A stretch of 64,000 nucleotides of DNA from Kitasatospora sp. CB01950 (GTDB taxonomy: Bacteria; Actinomycetota; Actinomycetes; Streptomycetales; Streptomycetaceae). A program made the position numbers and the translations under genes. The notes under the pieces are model-generated. The model saw nothing but the letters and a program-made list of their open reading frames with translations. It had not been told where the DNA came from and searched no databases. Location of the stretch: the NCBI RefSeq assembly GCF_001905465.1, contig NZ_LISX01000004.1, positions 369,667 to 433,666 of the forward strand. The letters run 5' to 3'. Below, piece by piece: positions 56,701 through 63,907 of this stretch (position 1 is the first letter of the stretch; the number at the start of each line of letters is the position of its first letter).

Positions 56701-57703
56701 GCCGCAGGTCCTCGGGCATCGGCGGGAGTCCGGCGACCCGGCCCTGGGTGATCTCCCGGGTGAGGCGTTCGTTGGCGGCGAGCATGGAGCCGGGCAGGCC
56801 GGGCTGGTCGCCGAACGGGGCGAGGATCTCCTCGTAGGCGTAGAACGGCCGGTAGGGGATCTCCACGCCGGCCCAGTAGCGGGCGAGGTCGCTCTCGGCG
56901 AAACCGGCGGGCAGTCCGGCGAACTTGATCCGGGCGAGTGCGCGGCCGGCGTCGGCCTTCTCCTTCTCGCCCTCGTCGATGCGCATCGGGACGGGCATGA
57001 TCCGGATGTCGCGGTCGCCGTAGCGGTCCTCGATGACCCGGGCGATCCGGGAGGAGCCGTCGATGGACTGGTCGCTGAGGGTGAAGCAGACCACCAGGTC
57101 GTCGGGCATCTCGACGGTGCAGATGTCCGCGGTGTCGGTGAGGCCGGTGCGGCTGTCGATCAGCACGTAGTCGTACCGGCGCTTCATGTCGGCACGCAGC
57201 GACTGGATGAAGCGCCGGCCCTCGTACCGTTCGTAGAGCAGGTCCCAGTCGAGCCGGGCGACGGAGTAGTCGCGGTTCTGCTGTCCGGCGGGGACGAGGT
57301 CGATCCGGCCGCTGCCGGGGAAGTGCGGCCAGGCGAGGGAGAGTGCGTGCGGGTGGATCCGCGCGAAGTCCTCGATCCACTCGGGGTCGCGGTCGATGGG
57401 GCGGCGGGCCTCTTCGAGGTAGTCGGCGAAGAGGTCCATGATGCCGGTGGTGGCGGCCACCACCTCGGGGTTGAGGAACGGCCGGAAGAACTGGGCGAGG
57501 CCGGGCGCTTCGAGGTCCCAGTCGACGACCAGCACCCGGTAGCCGTTGGCGGCCAGGATCCAGGCGGTGTTGGCCAGCGCCATGGTGCGGCCGGTGCCGC
57601 CCTTGTAGGAGTAGAAAGTGACGATCCGTCCGTGCCTGTTCTCGACGGTCGTGTCGCGGCGGCGCGCCTGGATCTGCGGGCCCTTCGCCGGCCTCTCGGT
57701 CAT
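53702..57703 (-). CDS. fxsT: FxSxx-COOH system tetratricopeptide repeat protein FxsT
   Basis: 1333 aa. Order of domains: ParA/MinD-like NTPase (about 27-330; YSYKGGTGRTMALANTAWIL, DWDLEAPGLAQFF, VLIDSRTGLTD), TIR-like domain (about 349-480; DLYLSYVPEDRAWADWVSAL), NB-ARC NTPase (about 505-860; Walker A YGLGGVGKTQVALE at about 537-550, Walker B NWLLIFDNAD at about 611-620), and 42-residue kinesin-light-chain-type TPRs (about 950-1333; repeated ALELDQATLAGQRELLGEHH, PYTL). The ParA P-loop is KGGTGRT, with Arg for the usual last Lys; the TIR lacks the catalytic Glu. The whole is STAND/NLR-like. It closes the FxS operon. Confidence 0.92.
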   Translation of the reverse strand: MTERPAKGPQIQARRRDTTVENRHGRIVTFYSYKGGTGRTMALANTAWILAANGYRVLVVDWDLEAPGLAQFFRPFLNPEVVAATTGIMDLFADYLEEARRPIDRDPEWIEDFARIHPHALSLAWPHFPGSGRIDLVPAGQQNRDYSVARLDWDLLYERYEGRRFIQSLRADMKRRYDYVLIDSRTGLTDTADICTVEMPDDLVVCFTLSDQSIDGSSRIARVIEDRYGDRDIRIMPVPMRIDEGEKEKADAGRALARIKFAGLPAGFAESDLARYWAGVEIPYRPFYAYEEILAPFGDQPGLPGSMLAANERLTREITQGRVAGLPPMPEDLRLRHLDGFARRRPTAPADLYLSYVPEDRAWADWVSALLADAGYRVVPRDVGAGANPREATGRGIDSAYRTVALLSAAYLQSPQAQALWDRTVLADPAGARRQLIPVRVSDVRLNAPYNSRNPVDLIGRDEQAAATTLLRALGRNETELPERTPGAPRFPGTKPTYWEVPQRNHSFTGRVKVLDDLRAQLAGGTTAVLPPPQTLYGLGGVGKTQVALEYAHRYMSHYDLVWWIDAEQSENVVVDLAELASRLGLRVGDNVNEAAQAARDALRQGNPTPNWLLIFDNADEPSEIRRFFPDGPGHILVTSRNQGWSGQAGVLNVDVFDRTESVDHLTRRVRGLARADADRVADAVGDLPLAVEVAAAWLETTRTPVDTYVSQLKAEATRVLAAGETPVDYPTPVGLTWNVSITRLREQSPAAVRLLELCAFFAPEPISLKQFFFSEQMRVALYPYDEELTDTFLLGKVLRAVSRYALAKTDAGSDSFQVHRLVQAVVRSGMTDADRNIAAHQVHRILVNARPPRGDTDDPANWPTLEKIWPHLAPSRAQDCDEREVRELLIDRVRYLWKRVDLSQALQLGRQLDEAWTVRSESEADPVEKRTWQRQILSLRLQTANVLRSQGAYNDALELDQATLAGQRELLGEHHPYTLMTANSMAADLRYLSRFQEALALDLDTYSQFVELFGEDDPRTLTVANNLAIDHRLVGNSREALELDQDTFERNSAVRGSHHPYTLGTKSNVARDLRELGDYKGSVDLLREVTEAFADLTQSDLPEELRNAKSLAVSLRRAGKYAEARELTERTYERYIDLFGPDFADALACRLNLAADLSAAGDKETARDIATDAYEGHRRLFGDEHPFTYACENNLSIYLRGSSDVAGAISHGRSATEGLGRVLGHEHPFTLNASINLANALAENRELAEAEAMARAAYGGLVTRYGANHPDALICQANLAVTLRVAGRRSEAENLRMQAIAALVELFGEDHPSVLAARSWQRSNRDLEPQPL

Positions 57704-57797
57704 GACGTTCCCTCCCCCGGGCCCTTGGTGCCCGTTGTCTCCCGCACGCCGTGCCGTCGGACGGAGTCCCGACCGTCCGACGTTCTGCTGGTGTCGT

Positions 57798-59048
57798 TCA
57801 GGGGCCGATGCTGGGTCTGCGGTCGGTGGGTCCTTCGGGCGGTCGGTCCCGGTGCTGCTGCTCGTGGGCGGTGCAGGCGCGCATCACGGCGCGTTCCATC
57901 TCGCCGCGGAACTCCTCCAGGCTGCCGGGCGCGCCGCCCGGGCCTTCGTCGCGCAGGCTGGGTCGTTGGCGGGCGCCGCGGCTGACGGTCAGCACGCTGT
58001 CGCCGATCTCGTTGAGCATCCGTTCGTGGTCGCGGCTCTGCTGGTCGTCGCGGTTCCACGGTTCGAGGATGGCCACCGAGCCGAGGTTGCGGCGGTCGAG
58101 CCGTCGCACCGCCTCGGCCCGCCGCCCGTCCAGGAACGCCCACCGGTCGACCAGCAGGACGCAGGGTGCGGAGGGGCGTTCGCTGGTCAGCAGGTGCTCG
58201 GACTCCTCCTCGAACTCTCTTACGGTGGGCTGGAATCCCATGGTCCGGGCGACGTCGGCGGCGTCCTGGGCGAGCGGCCGGCCGGAGTCCGGCCGGAACG
58301 GCTGCCAGTCGGTGCGCTGCTCGCCGTACCAGGCGGCGCTGCGGTTCGGCGGGAGTTCGGGCTGCCGGTACGAGAACACCGAGATCCGCACGTGGTCGGC
58401 GGAGTCGGGCGGATCGAAGGCTGAGGGCTGCGACTCGAACTCCAATACCTGGCCCGTCGGTATGACGGTCTGTTCGGCGACGTCCACGATCCGCTGGGCG
58501 AGGCGCCACACCGCGGTGTGGTACTGCGAGCTGTACGTGGCGATCTTCATCAGCGCGTACAGGCCCTCGGCGGCGTAGTCCGGGCCGAAACTGTCGTGGT
58601 TGAACTGCAGTTCGCCGGCCACCCGGGGCAGCGGATAGTGGTCCATCGGCACCCACAGTGCGGGGACTATGCCGGTCATCCGCTCGGTGGTGGGCCGCCG
58701 CTGGTAGACCGAGCGGCGGCTGAACAGGTGCCATTCCCGGCCGCACGCCTCGGACTTGAAGTACCTCGGCGAGTACAGCGGCACGAACACCCGGCAGCTG
58801 GCCAGCTCCCGCGACAGCCGCTCGGCCCACTTCTGGCCCTGGTGCATCGAGCGGTCCATGAAGCCGATCGGGTGCCCGGCGGGTGCGTCGGTGATCTGCA
58901 GGATCGCCTCGCAGAGGTCCTGGTGCAGCTTCGCCACCCACAGGTTGGGGTCGGCCGCGCCCCGCGAGTTGACTCTCGGGGTGTGCGCGTAGCTGAGGAA
59001 GAAGTACGGCCGCGGCGCTTCCTTTCCCCGGACCGCTGGGCTGTTCAC
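57798..59048 (-). CDS. fxsC: TIR-like protein FxsC
   Basis: 416 aa from a GTG at 59048 (GGGGGAGGCG upstream). N-terminal TIR-like domain (about 13-190; RPYFFLSYAHTPR, GFMDRSMHQGQKW, VFVPLYSPRYFKSEACGREW). The motif S-P-R-Y-F-K-S-E-A-C-G-R-E places a Glu at residue 105 where NAD-hydrolysing TIRs have their catalytic Glu. Residues 230-416 form a second domain (RISVFSYRQPELPPNRSAAW, LLVDRWAFLDGRRAEAVRRL) of unknown function that is characteristic of the FxsC family. Lies between fxsT and the acetyltransferase; co-directional with both. Confidence 0.9.
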   Translation of the reverse strand: MNSPAVRGKEAPRPYFFLSYAHTPRVNSRGAADPNLWVAKLHQDLCEAILQITDAPAGHPIGFMDRSMHQGQKWAERLSRELASCRVFVPLYSPRYFKSEACGREWHLFSRRSVYQRRPTTERMTGIVPALWVPMDHYPLPRVAGELQFNHDSFGPDYAAEGLYALMKIATYSSQYHTAVWRLAQRIVDVAEQTVIPTGQVLEFESQPSAFDPPDSADHVRISVFSYRQPELPPNRSAAWYGEQRTDWQPFRPDSGRPLAQDAADVARTMGFQPTVREFEEESEHLLTSERPSAPCVLLVDRWAFLDGRRAEAVRRLDRRNLGSVAILEPWNRDDQQSRDHERMLNEIGDSVLTVSRGARQRPSLRDEGPGGAPGSLEEFRGEMERAVMRACTAHEQQHRDRPPEGPTDRRPSIGP

Positions 59049-59150
59049 ACGCGCCTCCCCCGAGCCCGCCTGTCACTGATTCCCCGAAAGGGTCTCAAGT
59101 GTAGGAAGGTCGACGGCCCGAATGGAATAGGGCCTTGATCTGACACATGT

Positions 59151-60005
59151 TCATATCGGCCTGTTCGGAAACCAGTTGGCGGCGAGATCGACGGCTCCGC
59201 GGATCGGCAGCAGGAAGCAGTCGGCGTCCCCGACCGAGCCGCGCCGCAGGTCGGGCAGGCCGCGTTCCAGCTCCCGTCCCATCGCCGGGAAATGTGCGTC
59301 CTCCAGCCGGAGGCCGGTGAACCGCTCCCACTTCCGGCCGCCGTCGGGGGTCCGCACCACGCAGCTGTACTGCTGCGGCGGCAGCTCCGACTGCCAGTAC
59401 TCCAGCAGGTGGAGCGGGGTGCAGCACCACACCGGGACGCCGATCGCCAGGCAGCGCGCACCGGCCAGGTAGAGCCGGTGCGCGGGCGAGCCCTCGCCGA
59501 GGTGGCTGGCCAGCGGGTGGACGGCGGTCAGCTCCCCGGCGGCCGGGCCGTACGCGGTGAACGAGGTCTGCGGGTGCGGGCTGCGCAGCGCGCCGGGCAG
59601 CAGCCGGACCTCCTCGGCGAGTCGGCCCATGGTGGGCGAGGCGGGGGTGGTCGCGGCGTCCCAGGCGGGCATCCGGTCGTGGAAGAGCTCCAGCTCGGCG
59701 GGGGTGAGCCCGGCGGTGGCGGCCCGGTAGGACGGGGAGGTCAGCGAGTTCTCGGGTGTAGCGGTGTACACGACCAGCGTGCCGTCCGCCCCGAGCGCCG
59801 CCGTGAGCGCCTTCACCACCCCGTGCGCGCCGTCCGCGACCGGTCCGAGCGCCCTCAGCGAGGACTGCACGAGCAGCGTCTCGCCCTCGCGCACGCCCAG
59901 CGCCCGCAGGTCGTCGGCCAGTTGGCGAACGGTGCGGGCCTCGCCGGGCCGCCTCGCCGGGGCACCGGTGCGCGGGGCGGTGGCCCGCGCACCGACCGCC
60001 GTCAC
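59151..60005 (-). CDS. AAC(3)-like N-acetyltransferase of the FxS cluster
   Basis: 284 aa from a GTG at 60005, which overlaps the fxsB stop (GTGA). Antibiotic acetyltransferase fold: LLVQSSLRALGPVADGAHGV, GTLVVYTATPENSLTSPSYR, MGRLAEEVRLLPGALRSPHP, QTSFTAYGP, HPLASHLGEGSPAHRLYLAG, LHLLEYWQSELPP. These match the aminoglycoside 3-N-acetyltransferase family, whose active enzymes acetylate 3-amino groups using acetyl-CoA. Coupling to fxsB argues for a role in the RiPP pathway rather than aminoglycoside resistance; the peptide or another amine may be the acceptor. A resistance role cannot be excluded. Confidence 0.82.
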   Translation of the reverse strand: MTAVGARATAPRTGAPARRPGEARTVRQLADDLRALGVREGETLLVQSSLRALGPVADGAHGVVKALTAALGADGTLVVYTATPENSLTSPSYRAATAGLTPAELELFHDRMPAWDAATTPASPTMGRLAEEVRLLPGALRSPHPQTSFTAYGPAAGELTAVHPLASHLGEGSPAHRLYLAGARCLAIGVPVWCCTPLHLLEYWQSELPPQQYSCVVRTPDGGRKWERFTGLRLEDAHFPAMGRELERGLPDLRRGSVGDADCFLLPIRGAVDLAANWFPNRPI

Positions 60006-62380
60006 GGCCGGCCCGCCGCGTCCCGCCAGGCCGCCAGGCCGGCCGCGACCGCCTCCTTCGCGGCCCGCTCGGTGGCCGCGCCGACCGGCACCGCCAGCGA
60101 GGACGCCAGCGTCTCCCGCATGCCCTCGACGAAACGCAGCCCGAGCGCGGTGAGCGAGCCGGAGTCGGCCAGTGTCCCGATCGCGTCCGCGGTGTGCGCC
60201 CGCCAGGTGGCCAGCTGGAGGCGGGCCGTGGTGGCGGCGTCCCCGCGGATCCCGTCGAAGGCCCGGACCCGCCCGGCCCAGTACGCGGCGACCGCAAGGT
60301 GCGCGTAGGTGCCCTGCAGCAGCCCCTCCAGCGGACGCGGGTCGGGCCGCCACGGCGCGTAGTACAGCTGCTGGTCGTCCTTGTCGTACAGGTCGTACAG
60401 GTCGAGCACCGCGCCGAGCTTGACGTGCTGGAACTCGTGCGCGAGCAGCAGCGCCAGCACGGGCGAGGTGGTCGGCCGGGCGATGCCGACGGCGCCGAAC
60501 GCCTGCCGGGCGGCGGCGCTGATGTCGCGCCCGGCCGGCCCGGGGGCGAGCGGGGTGACGGTGCCCAGACCCGCCGCGATGCCCTCGGCGTACTCCGGCA
60601 GGTCGCGCCCGAGCAGCTCCCACGCCTCCCGCAACGCGCCTGCCCAGTCCAGGAATTCGGCGTCGGCGAGGCGTTCGGCGACCGGCCACTGGTGGCTGTC
60701 GCGCTGCGGGTCGACGTCCTCCAGGGCGACCGTCCACCCGGTCAGCGCGACCCGCCGGACGGGCTGCCACAGGTGGTCGCCGGGCCGGTCCCAGCGGACG
60801 GTGTGCTCCCCGCAGTACAGCCCGTCGGCGTCGCCGCGCAGCACCGCCCGGGTGCGGCCGTCCAGCCGCAGCCGCCCGAGGGTCGGCAGGTGCAGCCGTC
60901 CGGAGCGGACCGGCAGCATCAGTTCGAACTCCGTCCGGGCCCGGGCCGCCGCGGCGGCGGCCAGCTCGTCCAGCGTGCCGAGGTCTCCCCCGTCGCCGCC
61001 CAGGCTGCGCACCGCCCAGGCGCGCGTGTACGGGTGGGCCAGCACCGCGTCCAGCGCGGCGGGCGCGCGGGTGTCGGTCTCGACCAACAGCTGCCAGGCA
61101 GGGCTGTTCCCGCTCGCCCCGACGGCGGTCACCAGCCGCCGGGAGAGCGCGAGTTGGGCCCCGGCGAGGGCGCCGACCGCGCCCGCGCCGCCCAGCCCGC
61201 GGGCCAGTTCGGCGAGGTGCTCGTCGGTCAGCGGCTGCCGGGCCCGGGCGGGCACGGCGACGGGGGCCGAGACCCGGTCACGGATGGTGGTGATGAGCTT
61301 CAAGAGGTCCCCGCAGTACACGGACGGGTGGTCGAAGCCCCCGCCGGTTCGGTATCGGTGGGCGTACAGGCCGCCGCCGCAGGACCTGACCACCGGGCAG
61401 CCGCGGCACTGCTCGGAGAGCCCGGCCAGACCGGACTGCCGCTCCACCATCCCCGGGTGCCGGGCGACGTCGTCCAGGCTGTGCGCGAAGACGTCGAAGC
61501 CGGTGGCGGGCGCGCCGTCGTAGGCGGTCTTCAGGCTGTCGGCCTGCTCCAGCGTTCCGTCGGTCTCGATCACCACCAGGTCCGCCGGGTCCAGCCCGAG
61601 CGACTCGGTGAGGCTGGAGCGGCCCCGCAGCGTGCGGTGCACGGAGTCGAAGATCCGCACCGGCACCGGGCGGCCCTGCGCCGTCCAGTGCCGGTGGATC
61701 GTCAGCAGCCAGTCGGCGTGCGGAGTCGGGCCGGCGCCCTCCGGTCGGACCGGCGGGTGGTCCCAAGTGGCGTGCGGCAGAAGGAAGTCGATCCTCGGCG
61801 GCTGCTCGGCGACCAGCGCCTCGTACACGGCGACCGGGTCGTTGGCGACGTCGATGGTGCACAGCAGCCCGGCGTACAGGTGCCGGTACTTCGGCTCGCG
61901 CAGCAGGGCCAGCGCGGCCAGCACCTTGGCGTGGCTGGAGCGGCCGTCGGAGAAGGTGCGGTGCCGGTCGTTGGCGGCGCGGTCGCCGTCCAGCGAGATG
62001 CCGACCTTGATGTCCTGCTCGACGAAGAGGTCGCAGAAGCGGCGGCTCAGCAGCACGCCGTTGGTGTGGATCCGCAGGTCCAGTGCACAGCCCTGCGGCA
62101 GTGCGGCGCGCAGCAGTTCGGCGGCCCGGCGCAGTCGGGCGGGGCCGGCCAGGAGCGGTTCCCCGCCGTGCAGTACCACGTGCACGGCGGGGAGCCGGTG
62201 GGTCGCGGCGTGCTCGCCGATCCGCCCGGCGGCCCGTTCCAGCACCTCGTCCGCGGCAGCCCGGGGCCGCCCGCGCCAGCTCGTGTCCGCGTGCTCGTAC
62301 ACGTAGCAGTGGTCGCAGGCCAGGTCACAGCGACTGTGGACCTTCAGCACGAATTGGCTGAAAGGAACGGGAACGGACAT
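60002..62380 (-). CDS. fxsB: FxsB family cyclophane-forming radical SAM/SPASM maturase
   Basis: 792 aa. Radical SAM core: CDLACDHCYVYEH, cluster Cys 18, 22 and 25, then VVLHGGEPLL, RIHTNGVLLS, VGISLDGDRAANDRH. A SPASM/twitch region binds extra Fe-S clusters (CRGCPVVRSCGGGLYAHRYR, YCGDLLK, about 330-370). The C-terminal 400 residues contain an HEXXH motif (HEFQHVK at 648-654), typical of the long FxsB/HExxH-rSAM fusion. These enzymes crosslink an aromatic side chain to the beta carbon two residues on, giving a three-residue cyclophane. The substrate should be FxsA, whose gene starts 219 bases upstream and ends 33 bases before fxsB. Confidence 0.95.
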   Translation of the reverse strand: MSVPVPFSQFVLKVHSRCDLACDHCYVYEHADTSWRGRPRAAADEVLERAAGRIGEHAATHRLPAVHVVLHGGEPLLAGPARLRRAAELLRAALPQGCALDLRIHTNGVLLSRRFCDLFVEQDIKVGISLDGDRAANDRHRTFSDGRSSHAKVLAALALLREPKYRHLYAGLLCTIDVANDPVAVYEALVAEQPPRIDFLLPHATWDHPPVRPEGAGPTPHADWLLTIHRHWTAQGRPVPVRIFDSVHRTLRGRSSLTESLGLDPADLVVIETDGTLEQADSLKTAYDGAPATGFDVFAHSLDDVARHPGMVERQSGLAGLSEQCRGCPVVRSCGGGLYAHRYRTGGGFDHPSVYCGDLLKLITTIRDRVSAPVAVPARARQPLTDEHLAELARGLGGAGAVGALAGAQLALSRRLVTAVGASGNSPAWQLLVETDTRAPAALDAVLAHPYTRAWAVRSLGGDGGDLGTLDELAAAAAARARTEFELMLPVRSGRLHLPTLGRLRLDGRTRAVLRGDADGLYCGEHTVRWDRPGDHLWQPVRRVALTGWTVALEDVDPQRDSHQWPVAERLADAEFLDWAGALREAWELLGRDLPEYAEGIAAGLGTVTPLAPGPAGRDISAAARQAFGAVGIARPTTSPVLALLLAHEFQHVKLGAVLDLYDLYDKDDQQLYYAPWRPDPRPLEGLLQGTYAHLAVAAYWAGRVRAFDGIRGDAATTARLQLATWRAHTADAIGTLADSGSLTALGLRFVEGMRETLASSLAVPVGAATERAAKEAVAAGLAAWRDAAGRP

Positions 62381-62413
62381 GACGGGCGAATCGGTCCGGC
62401 AACTCCTGCCCGG

Positions 62414-62599
62414 TCAGATCGATGACTGGAAGGCGGCCACCGCCACCTGACGGGCTGCCGCGGCCGGCAGTACCCGCTCGATCTGTGCGGTGAGATCTTC
62501 GACATCCAGTGCGGCGAGGTCGGCCAGCGTGGCGTGCTCAAGAGCGACCTGGGCCCCGGTCAGGTCTTCGGCCGGGCCGGCGGCGAGTGCAGTGGTCAT
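62414..62599 (-). CDS. fxsA: FxSxx-COOH precursor peptide FxsA
   Basis: 61 aa. AAGAAGGCAACGCC precedes the ATG at 62599. A helical leader (LTGAQVALEHATLADLAALD, VEDLTAQIERVLPAAAARQV) ends in F57-Q58-S59-S60-I61, the invariant FxSxx C-terminus of the family. FxsB is expected to join the Phe57 ring to Ser59. There is no signal peptide or transporter gene nearby, so the fate of the product is unknown. First gene of the cluster, with a 281-base intergenic region upstream. Confidence 0.93.
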   Translation of the reverse strand: MTTALAAGPAEDLTGAQVALEHATLADLAALDVEDLTAQIERVLPAAAARQVAVAAFQSSI

Positions 62600-62667
62600 G
62601 GCGTTGCCTTCTTCACTGAGGCGTGCGGAACGGGGGAAGCGCCGCAGCCGTCGTAACGCAAGCCGAA

Positions 62668-62690
62668 GCCGCAGTGTCGTTCACTGCGGC
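62668..62690. promoter_or_regulatory. Perfect inverted repeat upstream of fxsA
   Basis: GCCGCAGTG (62668-62676), TCGTT loop, CACTGCGGC (62682-62690): a 9-bp perfect palindrome 69 bases before the fxsA start. It may be an operator or a hairpin in the leader; a weak -10 (TATGCT on the leftward strand, about 62707) lies just upstream. Confidence 0.4.
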
Positions 62691-62880
62691 ATGACACCTG
62701 GGCCAGCATAGCGCCGCCGCGATCCACCGGGCCTCTGATCGAAAACCTCGATTCGGGCCTTCTCCCGTGGGCCGCAAGGGAGTTGACGGAATGCCAGGAA
62801 TTCGACAATCACCTGGTCGGCGGTACCTTCGCTCGCCTGTCCGTGCTAGAGCCCGAGTCTCGAACTGGCGGACCGGCGGC

Positions 62881-63585
62881 TCAGGGACAGAGCCGCTCGA
62901 CCCGCCACCCGTCGCCCTCGGCGACGAAGCGGAGCCGGTCGTGCAGCCGGTTCTCCCGGCCCTGCCAGAACTCGACGGTGCGCGGGACCACCCGGTAGCC
63001 GCCCCAGAACGGCGGGACGGGGACGCCCTCCCCCTCGGGGTAGCGGGCGGCGAGGTCGGCGTAGCGCTGCTCCAGCACCTCGCGGCCGGCCACCGGGCTG
63101 GACTGCTCGCTGGCCCAGGCCCCGAGCTGGGAGCCGTGCGGGCGGGTGCGGAAGTACGCGGCGGTCTCGTCCCGGCCGACCTTCTCCACCCGGCCGCCGA
63201 TCACCACCTGGCGGGCGAGGCCGATCCACGGGAAGAGCAGCGAGGCGTTCGGGTTGGCGGCCAGGTCGGTGCCCTTGCGGGAGCCGTAGTTGGTGAAGAA
63301 CACGAAGCCGCGCGGGTCGTAGCCCTTGAGCAGCACGGTGCGCGAGGACGGCAGGCCCTCGGCGTCGGCGGTGGACAGCACCATCGCGTTGGGCTCGACC
63401 ACGCCGGCCTCCACGGCCTCGTGGAACCAGTGGGCGAACTGCCGGAACGGGTCCTCGGCCAACTGGTCCTCGGAGAGGCCCTCGTGCTGGTAATGCTTGC
63501 GCATCACGGTCAGGTCCGGACCGGGCCGTTCCTCGGTCGGCGTGGACAGGGCGCTCGGGTGGCTGTGGCGTTCCGCGGTAGGCAC
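62881..63585 (-). CDS. pdxH: Pyridoxamine 5'-phosphate oxidase
   Basis: 234 aa from a GTG at 63585; the ribosome binding site is weak, and an ATG about 26 codons further in ([15 protein letters not shown]) could also serve. FMN enzyme making pyridoxal 5'-phosphate. Signature regions: [89 protein letters not shown] and the C-terminal [28 protein letters not shown], as expected. Normal length. Divergent from the citrate synthase gene. Confidence 0.95.
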   Translation of the reverse strand: MPTAERHSHPSALSTPTEERPGPDLTVMRKHYQHEGLSEDQLAEDPFRQFAHWFHEAVEAGVVEPNAMVLSTADAEGLPSSRTVLLKGYDPRGFVFFTNYGSRKGTDLAANPNASLLFPWIGLARQVVIGGRVEKVGRDETAAYFRTRPHGSQLGAWASEQSSPVAGREVLEQRYADLAARYPEGEGVPVPPFWGGYRVVPRTVEFWQGRENRLHDRLRFVAEGDGWRVERLCP

Positions 63586-63907
63586 GCCAACATCATCCCG
63601 TACGACAAGCGCCGAGCGCCGCTACGTCCGCGCAAACACCTGGGGATAAGGTGGCGCGCCACCGCAACCCGACCCACTGCCCGGGGATTCGTCCGGTTTC
63701 CACCGGAGCGCCCCGGAAAATCCGCCGACGATGCCGGAGACGCCAGGGGTTCGAGCGGCCCATGGGGGAAACATCACCGTCGTGGTGTATGGCGCAATGC
63801 ACTCCGTGCCTGCCACTCTGACACCGAGTGCCAACCACCATCGGTCACCGGCGTGCCGCCCCACCACGGCCGTACGTCGTGTCGGATCACTGAAGGAGCC
63901 GTTCTAC
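63586..63907. other. Divergent pdxH/citrate synthase promoter region
   Basis: No convincing gene. The region should hold both promoters; AGGAGCCGTTCTAC gives the ribosome binding site of the right-hand gene. A patch of lower GC (GAAACATCACCGTCG, about 63768) is the only promoter-like area; no confident hexamers were assigned. Confidence 0.4.

Noticed and set aside
62596..62808. A 70-codon frame upstream of fxsA
   Set aside because: It overlaps the fxsA leader and the palindrome, has no conserved-looking sequence and no ribosome binding site.
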